From positions 1 through 28,884 of IMG/VR virus record IMGVR_UViG_3300022074_000274: DNA of 28,884 nucleotides. The stretch is one strand, 5' to 3'. The notes beneath the pieces were generated by a model, which saw nothing but the letters and a program-made list of their open reading frames with translations, searched no databases and was not told where the DNA came from. Position numbers and translations under genes: made by a program. This DNA comes from a virus. The first letter of the stretch is position 1. Every line of letters starts with the position of its first letter. This document shows, in pieces, positions 6,057-16,700 of the stretch.

Positions 6057-7294
6057 GGTGTTACCTCCCAAGCTACCATATAACTACCACTATACCCATA
6101 ATAAGCTGTCCCAGAACCATCAGTAGCGTGTCTAGTTTGATATGTTATTTCATTAGTTCCGGGACTTGAGTGAAACCAAAATAAAACATGGCTAAATGCA
6201 AAACTTGAGTTATCTCCATCATCACCAAGTTGCATATATCTTCCGTTAGCTACACTGCCACCGATAGAATAAGTCAGCATATGTTTCCATGATCTACCAC
6301 TTTGATTATTACCACCGCTAGTTTGATTCATAATAATTATTTTATTACTATTACTGGTTGGTGTTATTACTAAAGTATGACCAGTATCCGTTAAATTTGA
6401 ACTTGATGTTGAATGTTGCGAACTATAGTATGAAGTTACACATTGTATTACCTTACTTGTAATTCCTGTTAGTGAAGATCCATCAATAGCTGGTAAAGCT
6501 CCTGTTAATTTAGAAGCAGCCATGCCATTTATCTTTGCATCTGTAACTGCATTAGAAGCAATATTACCAGCAGCTATTGTGCCGCTACCAATCTTAGCTC
6601 CTGTAATAATAGAGTCTTGTATTTTATTTGCATTGTTAATTGCACCAGCAGCTATCTTTGCTCCTGTTACTGAATCAGTTGCAAGCTCTGTAGCTGTTAT
6701 ATTGCCAGCAGCAATTTTAGCTGTTGTAACTGCGTCATCCCCTAGCTTGGCAGTACTGACCGCAAGATCTCCTAGTTTAGCCGTTGTAACTTGACCTGTG
6801 TTTATTTTGTCACTAACAATAGCGTTTGTTGCTATTTCTGTACTACCTACAGCACTAGCTCCTATCTTAGCATTAGTAACTGCATCATCAGCCAATTTAG
6901 CTTCTGTTATACTTCCATCTGCTACAGAACCAGATATACTTAACTGCCCTGCCATACTGCTATGACTACTGCATTGGTAGTACAAAGTATCAGGTGCATC
7001 ATGCGGTACTGTAAATACTATCTCTGTACCATTACCTCCACCATTATTAGTTACTCCTGTATTGTAGGCATCATTCGTACCACCATTAGCAATACTGGTT
7101 TTTATATAGAAAGGGTGTCCACCTGATCTATTCTCAAAGATATAAGTATGACCTCTGCTAAGAGTTAACGTAGGGTCATTTACTGCACCTGTAAGACCTT
7201 TACCTGTAAACGTATAGTGATCTGTACCACTAGCACCTAAGACATATCTAAGGGTGTCTTCAATAGCCCTTGATGATACTTGTGTTAAAGGCAT
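6053..7294 (-). CDS. Tail fibre-like protein with N-terminal cupredoxin-type domain
   Basis: A 413-aa protein in three parts. Residues 26-120 resemble a cupredoxin (plastocyanin-like) fold: LSRGHTYIFENRSGGHPFYI, then FTVPHDAPDTLYYQCSSHSS and M114. His60, Cys108, His111 and Met114 match the four type 1 copper ligands (H, C-x2-H-x2-M). Residues 124-262 are short repeats of the form D-x-A-V-T-x-A-K-I, which usually build an elongated trimeric shaft. Residues 265-413 are Ser/Gly/Tyr-rich (MLTYSIGGSVANGRYMQL, YGYSGSYMVAWEVTP) and look like a receptor-binding tip. It lies between two small chaperone-like genes in the fibre cluster and is probably a virion fibre. Whether it binds copper is unknown; the domain could be purely structural. 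Confidence 0.75.
   Translation of the reverse strand: MPLTQVSSRAIEDTLRYVLGASGTDHYTFTGKGLTGAVNDPTLTLSRGHTYIFENRSGGHPFYIKTSIANGGTNDAYNTGVTNNGGGNGTEIVFTVPHDAPDTLYYQCSSHSSMAGQLSISGSVADGSITEAKLADDAVTNAKIGASAVGSTEIATNAIVSDKINTGQVTTAKLGDLAVSTAKLGDDAVTTAKIAAGNITATELATDSVTGAKIAAGAINNANKIQDSIITGAKIGSGTIAAGNIASNAVTDAKINGMAASKLTGALPAIDGSSLTGITSKVIQCVTSYYSSQHSTSSSNLTDTGHTLVITPTSNSNKIIIMNQTSGGNNQSGRSWKHMLTYSIGGSVANGRYMQLGDDGDNSSFAFSHVLFWFHSSPGTNEITYQTRHATDGSGTAYYGYSGSYMVAWEVTP
6509..6925 (-). repeat. Degenerate repeat tract encoding the fibre shaft
   Basis: This tract encodes residues 124-262 of the 413-aa fibre. It contains about a dozen degenerate units such as EAKLADDAVTNAKIG, TAKLGDLAVSTAKLGDDAVT and TAKIAAGNITATELATDSVT, recurring about every 10-14 residues. 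The DNA shows matching imperfect repeats built on the codons for A-V-T-x-A-K-I/L. Such tracts can expand or contract by recombination and change fibre length. Confidence 0.75.
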
Positions 7295-7296
7295 GA

Positions 7297-7662
7297 TTAG
7301 CTAGGTTTTGGATTGTCTGTTTTTATTTTTGTAATTGCATCTTTCCAAGTAGTTGTACCATTGAGAGCATCTTTATACTGCATATCTAGCTGCTCTTCTA
7401 TTGGTAAATAAGCTACTTTTCGATTTTCACGAACTGTTTCTTCAGCTATTTTAGCCGTTACTTCTGCCCAAGTTGGTGCTGTTACACCATCTGGAAACAT
7501 ACCTTCTACAGTATCTTTAATTTTAGCAAGACTACATAATTTGTTGTCTGCCTTAAGAGCATTATATTCTGCTTCGGATGTTGGAGGATCTCCTGCATAG
7601 CCGTTATATTTTGAGAAATCATTGTTTAATAATTCTCGAATTGCTGTATCAAAATAAGCCAT
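7297..7662 (-). CDS. Small tail-fibre-associated protein (probable assembly chaperone), copy 1
   Basis: A 121-aa protein starting MAYFDTAIRELLNNDFSKYN. The middle is acidic and helical (SEAEYNALKADNKLCSLAKI, TWAEVTAKIAEETVRENRK). The C-terminus, YLPIEEQLDMQYKDALNG then WKDAITKIKTDNPKPS, resembles the end of the 93-aa protein at 5775-6056: the shared features are YxP/YPxxxQxDxxY, then WKxxI, then PKP. It follows the minor fibre gene by 6 bp and precedes the cupredoxin fibre by 2 bp. A fibre assembly role is inferred from position and from the paired arrangement. I do not recognise a characterised domain. Confidence 0.72.
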   Translation of the reverse strand: MAYFDTAIRELLNNDFSKYNGYAGDPPTSEAEYNALKADNKLCSLAKIKDTVEGMFPDGVTAPTWAEVTAKIAEETVRENRKVAYLPIEEQLDMQYKDALNGTTTWKDAITKIKTDNPKPS

Positions 7663-7668
7663 AATTAA

Positions 7669-8397
7669 TTACCTAATGTATTCAATAACACGAAGAGCAG
7701 AACCAGTACCTTGACTATATCTACTTGCTGTTCCGCTGTCGCTATTAGTTGGGTTTATTACTGATTGCCACCTATGGTCATCATTTGGAAGATACCAAGT
7801 TATATTTGATGTTCCAGCAGCTTTACTAGAAAATACCATTTGAAAATTAAAACCCATTTGATAAGTTACACCACCGTAATCTCTTGACCAAGATTTATAT
7901 TCATAATGACTACCCCATACTATTGCACCTTGTCCTACGTTATTGCCGTAACTTTCATGCGCCCAGATAGTACCATCCATATATAAATCAGTTTCCGTAC
8001 CACCTAATTTTGTAAAACTACCCCAGTTCAGATATGTACCTGTGCCACTAGGCGTAGAACGAGTAGTATTCATAAAAGTTTTTATTTGTTTAATTTTACC
8101 GCCTTGACCCCAAGACAAAGAAGATCCATCTGTCTTAAGAACTTTATCGGCATTACCTGATTGACTAGGTATTCTATCTGGTACACCTTGAGCTACTAAA
8201 TTCCAAGATGCGTGTATAGAACCACCATTAGCTGGTGCATTACCTGTAGTGTTAGCTACAGCTATATATGTAGAAGTATTTTGTAAACCTCCTACTGTGT
8301 CTGTGTAGGCTACAAGATCGTCAACTGTGTAAGCGGTTGCGTTGTTGTAAGTACCTTTCCAGACTTGTTTAATTTTGCCTAGGTCAATAGTTGCCAT
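7669..8397 (-). CDS. Minor tail fibre / adhesin protein (MATIDLGKIK type)
   Basis: A 242-aa protein. The N-terminus, MATIDLGKIKQVWKGTYNNA followed by TAYTVDDLVAYTD and ASWNLVAQG, has the W-x-G-x-Y-x3-x-x-Y-x-V-D-D-x-V layout of small carbohydrate-binding-like modules and matches fibre-associated proteins I know from marine cyanophages and related phages. A linker with KVLKTDGSSLSWGQGG joins it to a Gly/Ser/Tyr/Trp-rich C-terminal domain (YLNWGSFTKLGGTETDLYMD, SHYEYKSWSRDYGGVTYQMG) likely to be a receptor-binding tip. It starts 2 bp after the main tail fibre and is co-directional with the rest of the fibre cluster. Function is inferred from these features; the ligand is unknown. Confidence 0.78.
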   Translation of the reverse strand: MATIDLGKIKQVWKGTYNNATAYTVDDLVAYTDTVGGLQNTSTYIAVANTTGNAPANGGSIHASWNLVAQGVPDRIPSQSGNADKVLKTDGSSLSWGQGGKIKQIKTFMNTTRSTPSGTGTYLNWGSFTKLGGTETDLYMDGTIWAHESYGNNVGQGAIVWGSHYEYKSWSRDYGGVTYQMGFNFQMVFSSKAAGTSNITWYLPNDDHRWQSVINPTNSDSGTASRYSQGTGSALRVIEYIR

Positions 8398-8399
8398 AG

Positions 8400-10775
8400 T
8401 TAAATCGTTGCGATTAATTTACCATTTGCATTTACGCTAAAGGTAAAACCTGTAGCAGCATAAATCACATCTTCAAATGCATCATAAGCTGTACCAGATA
8501 TATTGTCCACACCGCCATTAGTGCTTGTCACGATTAAGTTACCATTGCTGTCTGTATTAAATCCATAGACTTCTGGGGAAGATGCTTGTGCAAAACTTAA
8601 CCCACCGCTTCCATCTGTTTTTAAAAACTCCCCTGCACTTCCATCTTCGGGAAGAATAAAGTCACTTACTTTAGTTAAATTAAGAGGCCCTTTAAAACTT
8701 ATGTGGTTAGTATCTGAGTCGTCTGAATCGAACTCTACTACGTCATTTGAACCTAATTGAATACCACCAAAAGCATTAATTGTACCCGAAAAACTACCAC
8801 CAGTTGCAGGGACAAATCCACTTAAATCAACAACAGCCCAACGTAAACCACCTGAGTCGCCAGATTGTGCTTGCAAGAAATATCCATTAACAGGACTATT
8901 AGATACTTTTAATTTTTCTTCACTAACGACATTCGATTGAAGTATTGCTTCTGTTACTGTGTTGTTGCTTGGAGTTCCAATGTTTACAGTAGTACCCATT
9001 ACTACCGCAAAGTAACTTGCACCAATAGGAGGAGCAGCAGCCAGCTTGACTGTTCCACTAACTAAAGCAAAGCCTTCTGAAGGAGTAGATGTACCAGCAT
9101 TAGGCTTCTGTAATACACCTTCTATTATTAATAATACTTGTTGTGCTGAAGTAGGTGCATTGCTTAAGGTAAAGTCTGTTGTAGTTCCGTCAAATGCAGG
9201 GCTAAGTGTAGATATAAAGAAGTTACCAATACTTTGTGTTTCTTCAAATGCACTTGTAGTTCCGTTATAAACATATAACTTACCTAAAGTCGTATGCCAG
9301 AATAAATCTCCAGAATCATTATTACTTGTAGGAAAACTAGAACCTATCCTGTATCTTTCTCCAAAATCGTTTATATCTCCACTTAAACCTACAAGGTCAT
9401 CTTCTTTTAAAGTTGCTTTATGGTATGTATAATTTTGTCCTGATCCTGTAGAAACAACAAGAAATCTAACACCAGCAGCAACACTAGCTCCACGAAAGTT
9501 TGTAGCAATGCCAGATATATTTACTGTCGTACCACCTACTGTTTGACCAGATGCAGTTCCAGTACTGCTGACAGCCATTCCACCAGCGTCCGCAATACTT
9601 ATAACTACACCTGATTGCGGTTGCGTATTAGGAAAAGAACTCTCATTGGCTATCGCTTCTAAACCACCAATAGGTGCTAGTTGTGCAGCAATATAACTTA
9701 CGACAGCAGCAGAAGTAGGAAAGCTATTATCTGTATCTGACAGGTTATTACCTGTTTGTTTTGTAAGACCATCTAACTGGTTAAGGTCTGCTATATCAGA
9801 TGTCAAAGCTGTACTGTCAGCTAATTTAGAAGCTGTACCAGATTGCATACCAGCTAAAGTAACTAGCTCTGAATCTGCTAATTTATTATTAGTAACTGAG
9901 CTATTTGTTATTTCATTTGTGCCAACTGAGTTGTTTGCAAGATGACTAGCATCCAAAGGGCTGCCAGCTATAAGACTTTTTATTTCTGATATTGTCTGAT
10001 CTGTAGTCGCATTTGCTTCAATGGCGTTTAATTTTGCAAGCAAGGCATCAGTAAAGTTATTAGTATTAGAGTTTGCTTCGTATGCTGTTTTAATCTCTGC
10101 ATTTGTTTGGTCAGCAGTAGCTCCAGTTTCTACGGTATCTAATTTTGTACCATCAGCAGATACATCTCGACCATCAACTGTTCCAGATGTAGCAATATTT
10201 TGAGATCCAAAATCAGGAGAAATCTTTGTTCCCTGTATAGCAGCACTAGCATTTACATCCGCATTAACAATAGTTCCATCAAGAATTTGTGTTGAAGAAA
10301 TACTACCGACTCTTTCTAAAAATGCTTTAGTTACTGCATCTTGAGCATTAGTAGGATCTGAAACATTGATTATAGGTTTGCTCTTTGCGTCTTGTCCTTG
10401 CGGTGTATTTTGAATACCAAGAGCAGCTTCATCTTTTGCTTCTTGTATTCCATAAAGCAACTGCAATACAGCAGTATCCAGGTCAGCAGCAGTTAAAGTA
10501 GAGCCATCTACAAAATCAACAAGAGCATTTGTTACTGGAGTATCTCTACTAATTTCAATTCCAACTCCAGACTTAGGCGCACCAGTAGTTTCTTGAGTAG
10601 TAGTAGCTGAACTAATAGAACTAAATTCAATAGTCGTATCGTTTACAAAAGTAAAATTAGTGTTAGCTACATTGTTAAGTGCAACAACTATATGGTCTTT
10701 TATTACATAAGGGAAAGGTATAGAGAATTGTTTTGTTGAACCATCCCCAGTACCAGTAAATTGTGCAAAAGGCAT
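8400..10775 (-). CDS. Tail fibre protein with T7 gp17-type N-terminal anchor
   Basis: A 791-aa fibre. Residues 1-150 form the T7 tail-fibre anchor domain that binds the tail: TKQFSIPFPYVIKDHIVVAL, VDFVDGSTLTAADLDTAVLQ and YGIQEAKDEA are all diagnostic. The shaft has two copies of an E-x-x-A-T-x-DQT-x-x-EIK unit near residues 216-229 and 251-264, then Ser/Thr/Gly/Asn-rich fibre sequence. Near residues 460-530 is a segment (YRIGSSFPTSNNDSGDLFWH, TLGKLYVYNG) of a kind common in marine phage fibres. The C-terminus has EVYGFNTDSNGNLIVTS and FTFSVNANGKLIATI, also typical of such fibres. The start overlaps the upstream giant gene by one base (TAATG). It binds the host surface, but the receptor cannot be predicted. 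Confidence 0.93.
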   Translation of the reverse strand: MPFAQFTGTGDGSTKQFSIPFPYVIKDHIVVALNNVANTNFTFVNDTTIEFSSISSATTTQETTGAPKSGVGIEISRDTPVTNALVDFVDGSTLTAADLDTAVLQLLYGIQEAKDEAALGIQNTPQGQDAKSKPIINVSDPTNAQDAVTKAFLERVGSISSTQILDGTIVNADVNASAAIQGTKISPDFGSQNIATSGTVDGRDVSADGTKLDTVETGATADQTNAEIKTAYEANSNTNNFTDALLAKLNAIEANATTDQTISEIKSLIAGSPLDASHLANNSVGTNEITNSSVTNNKLADSELVTLAGMQSGTASKLADSTALTSDIADLNQLDGLTKQTGNNLSDTDNSFPTSAAVVSYIAAQLAPIGGLEAIANESSFPNTQPQSGVVISIADAGGMAVSSTGTASGQTVGGTTVNISGIATNFRGASVAAGVRFLVVSTGSGQNYTYHKATLKEDDLVGLSGDINDFGERYRIGSSFPTSNNDSGDLFWHTTLGKLYVYNGTTSAFEETQSIGNFFISTLSPAFDGTTTDFTLSNAPTSAQQVLLIIEGVLQKPNAGTSTPSEGFALVSGTVKLAAAPPIGASYFAVVMGTTVNIGTPSNNTVTEAILQSNVVSEEKLKVSNSPVNGYFLQAQSGDSGGLRWAVVDLSGFVPATGGSFSGTINAFGGIQLGSNDVVEFDSDDSDTNHISFKGPLNLTKVSDFILPEDGSAGEFLKTDGSGGLSFAQASSPEVYGFNTDSNGNLIVTSTNGGVDNISGTAYDAFEDVIYAATGFTFSVNANGKLIATI

Positions 10776-13700
10776 TACATTGTCCTAACGTCTGTGTTTA
10801 CTATAGATCGCCATGCTTCAACTTGATTAGGAAAATCATTGGCAGTTGAACTGACCTTTCTATTTAATATCTTATTCTGATTTCTTAAGTGTTTCAAGTA
10901 TGGTTTTGTTCCGTCAAAATGTCTTACTGTGGCATTTCTGTATATTTTAGCTAATTCGTCAATTTCAGCTAACTTTGTAAGTTTGGCTGACCTAGATACT
11001 ATGTTCCTGGGTTGACCAGTTACATCAAATTCTGGATCATAGTCAGGTAAGTCTCTATACATTGGACTATTAATTAAATTTTCTAATGCTTGAGCAAAAG
11101 TTAATCCAGTAGAAGGATTTTTATATGTAGTCATAAATTCTCTAAATTCCATAAATTCTTGATTACTCATTGAATAACCTTTTATTCCTAAACTTGATCT
11201 AGTGCTAAATCTTGGATATGACCCAAAGCCATGCAATCTAGAAAGCTCTTTATATACATTTCCGTTACGTTCTCTTGTAGGTCTAAACATAGCTAAGGGA
11301 TGGATATTCATAACTAACATTCTTAGAAATGGATTGTTCATTCTTTCAGCACCATAAGCATAGTCGTACTCTACTGGCTGACCATATATAGGATCTAACT
11401 CAGGAGTACCAAACGCATTTTGTAGTCCAGGTATCTCGCTGAATATTTCAGAAGCGAGGTCGGCTGCTGTTGCGTACCAAGTTCTTTCTCCAGTTTTAGA
11501 ATTAACAGACTCGTTTATTAAATATCTTTTATTGTCAAATCCAATTCTTGTTTGTCTTAATAATGCTAAAGGCATCTTCATATAACGTGCAATAGTTTTT
11601 TCAAGCAAATTGCGTTTTCCTGTATAAATATTTTGATTACCACTTTCTTCTGATGACATCAATTCTTGAAGTAAATCGTAGAAATTACCAATATTAGCCA
11701 TAACACTTTTTCTAAAGTAGCCTACAGTATTTTCTTTAATTGTATCTCCTATAGCTTTTGCTGCTGTATAACCATCAAACCTTCTTAGAGTATGAGCATT
11801 AGCAATAATATATCCTTCTTGAGCTGAATTACTATAATCAATTTCAGCGTTTTCATCAAAAGGTATTTCAAATTGGCTATCTCTAGGCATACGTTTTATT
11901 GCATCTACATAACCACCTATAGATCCAAAAACAAAACTAGCAGTATCAAACATATCCATAGCGTACCAATGTGACCATTCTTCACTTCCAGGAGTTCTAA
12001 ATCTTACTGCGTTTGGAGGTCTGTGTTTGTATCTGTTTAAATCACTTCTATTAGGATTTGTTGTTTGTGGTCCACTAAATTCCACTAAGCCAGTAGCAAC
12101 CGCACCGATACCTAATGAGAACAAGTGCATACTTGTTGAGATTTCTCCTAAAGCTCTTTCTCTTTGGAATAGATCTTCAGATGTTATATCTCTCCAGTAA
12201 CTATCTACTAGCCTGTTTGTTGGCAACGGAAGGTGTCGCAAAGCTCCTTTTACTAGGTTTAACGGAGTTCTGTTTGTAGGGAATACAACTCCCATAAGAG
12301 GTACAGCTCTTGTTGCTTTTTGAATTAAACTTGAAGGAGCATTTAAACCTTTCATTGCAATATTATCTACCCCTGTTGCGTTAGTAGGTAATCCCATTCC
12401 AAAGGCTCTAAATTGATCGTTGGTAGGTTCTGAAGCCTTTGTAAAATAATCCAAGTTGTTTGGATCTGCGTCTTGTTTATATTGTTCAGCAAAATCTAAA
12501 ATATCTTCTGGTTCAGTTAAGCCTGTTTCTTGCGCTCTTCTTATTCCATATTCAGTTGTTCTTTGATTTCTTTCGACTTCTATACTATCTGTAAAGTTTA
12601 CATAATCAGCAGCTTGTCGGGCATGAGAACTATCCATAAATCCACCTTTTATCAAACTTCCATCTGGCATTTCTACATCTGCTAAAGACCTGGTTAAAGC
12701 TGCTTCAGCTTTTTTATGTGCTTCGTTAAAGATTCTAGGATCGTGCATATCAAACCCTGCCATCATTTTTTGAAATAGCTCTTGCTCCATTAGCCTGGAA
12801 TATTCATAAGCTGGTGCAACTGTCATACCAACCAATGTGTCTAACCCACTCATTACCCTTGAAGCTCCAGAACCAAATACAGTTTTTACTCCTTTAGTTA
12901 GGTAGTTAGCGGACAAGATGATTGGATTAGTTTCTGGATTAGTTAAATGCTTCGATACTCCTTTACCTCCAGCTAACATTCTTCTTGCTTCTCCATCTAT
13001 ATCCTCTTGAACATAGTCGTCAAACCTTCTAATTTTAGGTTGTTTCCCTGGGTTCTTACTTCTTCTATATCCGTCCGCTTCAAAGTAACCTCTGTGAATA
13101 TTACCGAATACTTCATCATGTTTTACTGCTGATAAAGCCAATCTCATAGCGTGTGCAGAATGAATAAAGTATCTAAGATACATAGTTAGATTTAATTGCT
13201 GACGCATTTTTGCCATCCTTGCTCCGTCTATATCTCCAGCAGCTAAAGCCTTACGCTTAGTCTTTCCAGCTCCATGAAACTGTGAGTATGGCAATGTCAT
13301 AGCTCTAAATAAACTACCGCCTAAAACTTTTCCAAGCGTTGCAGAGTTTAAGAAAATACCATTTCTTGCTATATTTGCAATTTTTTCCTGGGTTAACCTA
13401 CCATCCCCTACAGTATCTAAGCCTTTGGCAAAGTTAGTCATAAAGTTATTCATTGCCTTAGTCTTGTCTTTATATAGATAAAGCGATTCAGCTATTACTT
13501 CCATTATTGCTTTTGCTTCTTTTGTTGGTTTGTTATTCATTACGCTGTCATAATCTTTCTTCTTCATTAATTTTTCAAATATATTTTCTTGCTCTAGTAT
13601 TGCTTGCTTAAAGACACCTGGGATAGATTGCTGCTCTGGCATATCAGTTAAGTTATCTCCTTCCTGGACTTGTGCTTTTGAGTTAATTATTTTATTTGCT

Positions 13701-16700
13701 TGGTTACTGTCAGGAACATAAATAATATCTCCATCCTGTCCAAATTCTGCACCATCAAGCCTGATTCCTTGATACTTTTTAGATGCTAAATATTCCCCTA
13801 AAACTTTCTTTTGTGCGTCTGTTAGCTTGTTGTCAGCTACAACTCCTAAGCCTTCTATATTTAATTCCTTTAATAGTTGAGATAACGATTTATTTTGTGA
13901 TGTTAAATCAAGAACTAGCATATCTGCATTAACGACTCCATCTACAAAACTAGATTTTTCCCTTACTCCTCCATCAACAGATTTAAAATATGTACCTTTT
14001 CCTAGTCCTTCGTCTTTAACTAATCCAGCTTTTTCTACTCCTTCGTTTAGTGCAGACTTACCAGCCTTAGAACTTCCGACATTCATTTCAATTCGTTGGT
14101 ATGGAGGTATAAACATTTCTTGCCTACCTAAGAAATCCATTTGCTGCATCCTTAAGTTTTGAGCTGAAGGTCTATTTACTTCTGCTATTGCAACACTTAC
14201 TTTCATTGCATCTTCCCATAAGGAAATCAATAAAGTTTTTGATGTATTGTCGTTAGGTTTTAATTTTATATCCAAGGCAACTTCTTTCATTTGCTGTATC
14301 TGTACGTCTCTAAGTAAAATTATTGATGCCTGGGCGACTTGTTTTTGCAATGCGTTGCTATCTCCTTGCATTGCTTTTTTATGCGTGGCTAATATTTCTT
14401 CTGTTCTAAAATTGCTTTCAGTTACTAATTGCAACGCTAACCTTTTCATGTTGTCCATAGTAAAGGAAGGTATTTTTGTAGCATCTTCTCTTGTTCCTAG
14501 CACTTCAAACAAGCTAGTTTCAAATGTTTTATTAGCAGCAATTATGTCTGTTTGATCTGTTGGTATATATTTCTTTCCTTCGGGTTTCATTTTTCTATTA
14601 ATCAATCTTCTATACATTCCATCCATTGCTTCTTCGATAGTCATATCTCCGTCTCTTATCGCAACTTTTAATGTCTCTAAATTGCCTACAAATTCGTCTG
14701 GATCTATAGAATAGCTAGGCGATTCTGGAGCTGTATTCATTGGAAGTTTATCTGCTCTAGGATTTCTTTGAGCTAATCTTCCTTCTTGTGCGTCTCTAAA
14801 GATTTCTTTATATGATTTATAGCCATAGCCACTAAGTTTATTATTTATTTTTTCTGCAATTTCTTTTAATTTTTTAAATGGCTGTAGCCAGGTAGGTTCT
14901 TTTGCAAAGTCAAGTTGGTCAAATACTGAAAAAGCAAATGCCTGGACTTCTCTTTCACTCATTCTTTTAAGTCCAAATAAATATTTTTGATGTTTAGGGT
15001 AAAACGCTGCAACTATTTCTCTTAACTTTCTATCTACTGCTGGACTATCTAATAAGTTTTGTTCTTTAAGAGTAAGGTATCTATCTTGAATCCTATGGAA
15101 TGATTCATGTCTCAATGTTTGCATCATTGATCCAAACTGCTGAAAATGACCTTTATAAGTCATTGCAAGAACTATTAAATCTTTTGAAGGAGTCGAACCA
15201 AATCTAAATAAACCTTTAGCTCTGCCAGTTTGACCTATTGCAGAAGGAGGTAAACCATAAGCTGCTGCTGATTTAGCATTTATTTTAGGCTCTATAGCAT
15301 CAACAAGCCGTAAGTTTTGGACGTTCGCACCAGCTATTTTTCTAGCTATATCAACTAATTCTTGTGCTTGTTGCTCTGTAAGTGTTGTATCAGCATAAAC
15401 GTGTTCGTTACCCATATTTGTATATACATCATCCGACAAAGCAAACTCTAATTGCTCATTGTTTTTAGGGTCAAGTGGGTCAAAATTCTCAGGATTAGTC
15501 GAATCTTTATATTCTTTGTTGTATTTATCCTGGAGTTTTTTGTTTGCTTTCTTTACATTTTCGTTTTCTAAATCTCCTAAATCTAATTCAAAGTCTGCAT
15601 CATCAACATTTTTTACTTGTATCGGATCTTTTAATAATTCTACATAAGCCATGCTATTTCTTAAGGTAAGTTCTCCATCAGCAAATTGAGCTGCATTACT
15701 TAAACCTTTTAATTCATTTTTCATTTCCATATATGCCTTATGTCTTGCACCAGAACTAATGCCAATTTCGTCTAAGAAAGCAGTAAATTCAGCATCTTTT
15801 TTAGACTTTTTAGTCCACCTATTACCTGTAATATAAATAGCTCTATCAATGTCGTTAGCAAATTCAATTGTATATTGACCATATCTAGGCTTTGCTGACC
15901 CAGCCCACCTAGTAGAACTGAAATCTAATTTGGGATATTTACCCATTAAAGTAGGATATAGCAATCCAAAACTTGCGTCATTTAATTCCGAAGCGTCATT
16001 AAACTTATAACCTCCTTCAGTTATATATGGGAAAGTTTTTCTTTTTGTAGATGTAACTGAAGAATCTAAAACTTCTCCAATCTTTGAATGGTTTTTATTT
16101 AACGAGCCATTGTTTGCAACCAGCTCGTCCTCCAGGTCAAATATTTCTTTTTCAGAAAATCCCTGTAATAATTCTTCTTTTTCTTTATTTATGACTTTTT
16201 GTACTTCTTCCTTTTTAATTGGCTCAGGTTTTTCGTTTCTTAATATATCGTTAGCTTTTTCATTTAATCTTGTATCAACTTCTTGTTGCACTCTTGCTGG
16301 CTCTGATAACACCTTAGTTAAAGGTGCATCATCTGTAGCCATAGTTTCTCTTATAAGATCAAAGTTATCATTTACTATTGCTTTTGCTGATATTGGACCA
16401 GTTTTCATTTGAGCAGCTAATTCATTAATTAACCTATTTGTTCCTGATACGGAATAAGCCAAGCCTTCAAATCTTTCAGCCTGTCTTTCAGCTTCAAGCC
16501 TTTTATCAACTGAGTCGTCATAATCAATCTTATTGCCTTCTACTTTTTCAATAGCAGCTTTTTTATTCTTTTGAGTTACAGCTCTAAGTCCACTTATTTC
16601 TGTCCTAAGTTTTCTTAAAAATGTTTCTGCTATAGCTGTTATTTCTGGTAGATTATTTTCTTTCGACCATTGCTCTAGTCCTGGCAACGTACCTTCCTTA

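Noticed and set aside
6522-6794. 90-aa open frame on the + strand inside the cupredoxin fibre gene
   Set aside because: Its Ala/Val/Pro repeats are the complement of the fibre shaft repeats; no start context or neighbour supports it.
16110-16412. Antisense open frames within the giant gene (also 14247-14555, 18150-18377, 18720-19028)
   Set aside because: They are Ser/Phe/Leu-rich shadows of a Lys/Glu-rich coding strand, without motifs or ribosome binding sites.
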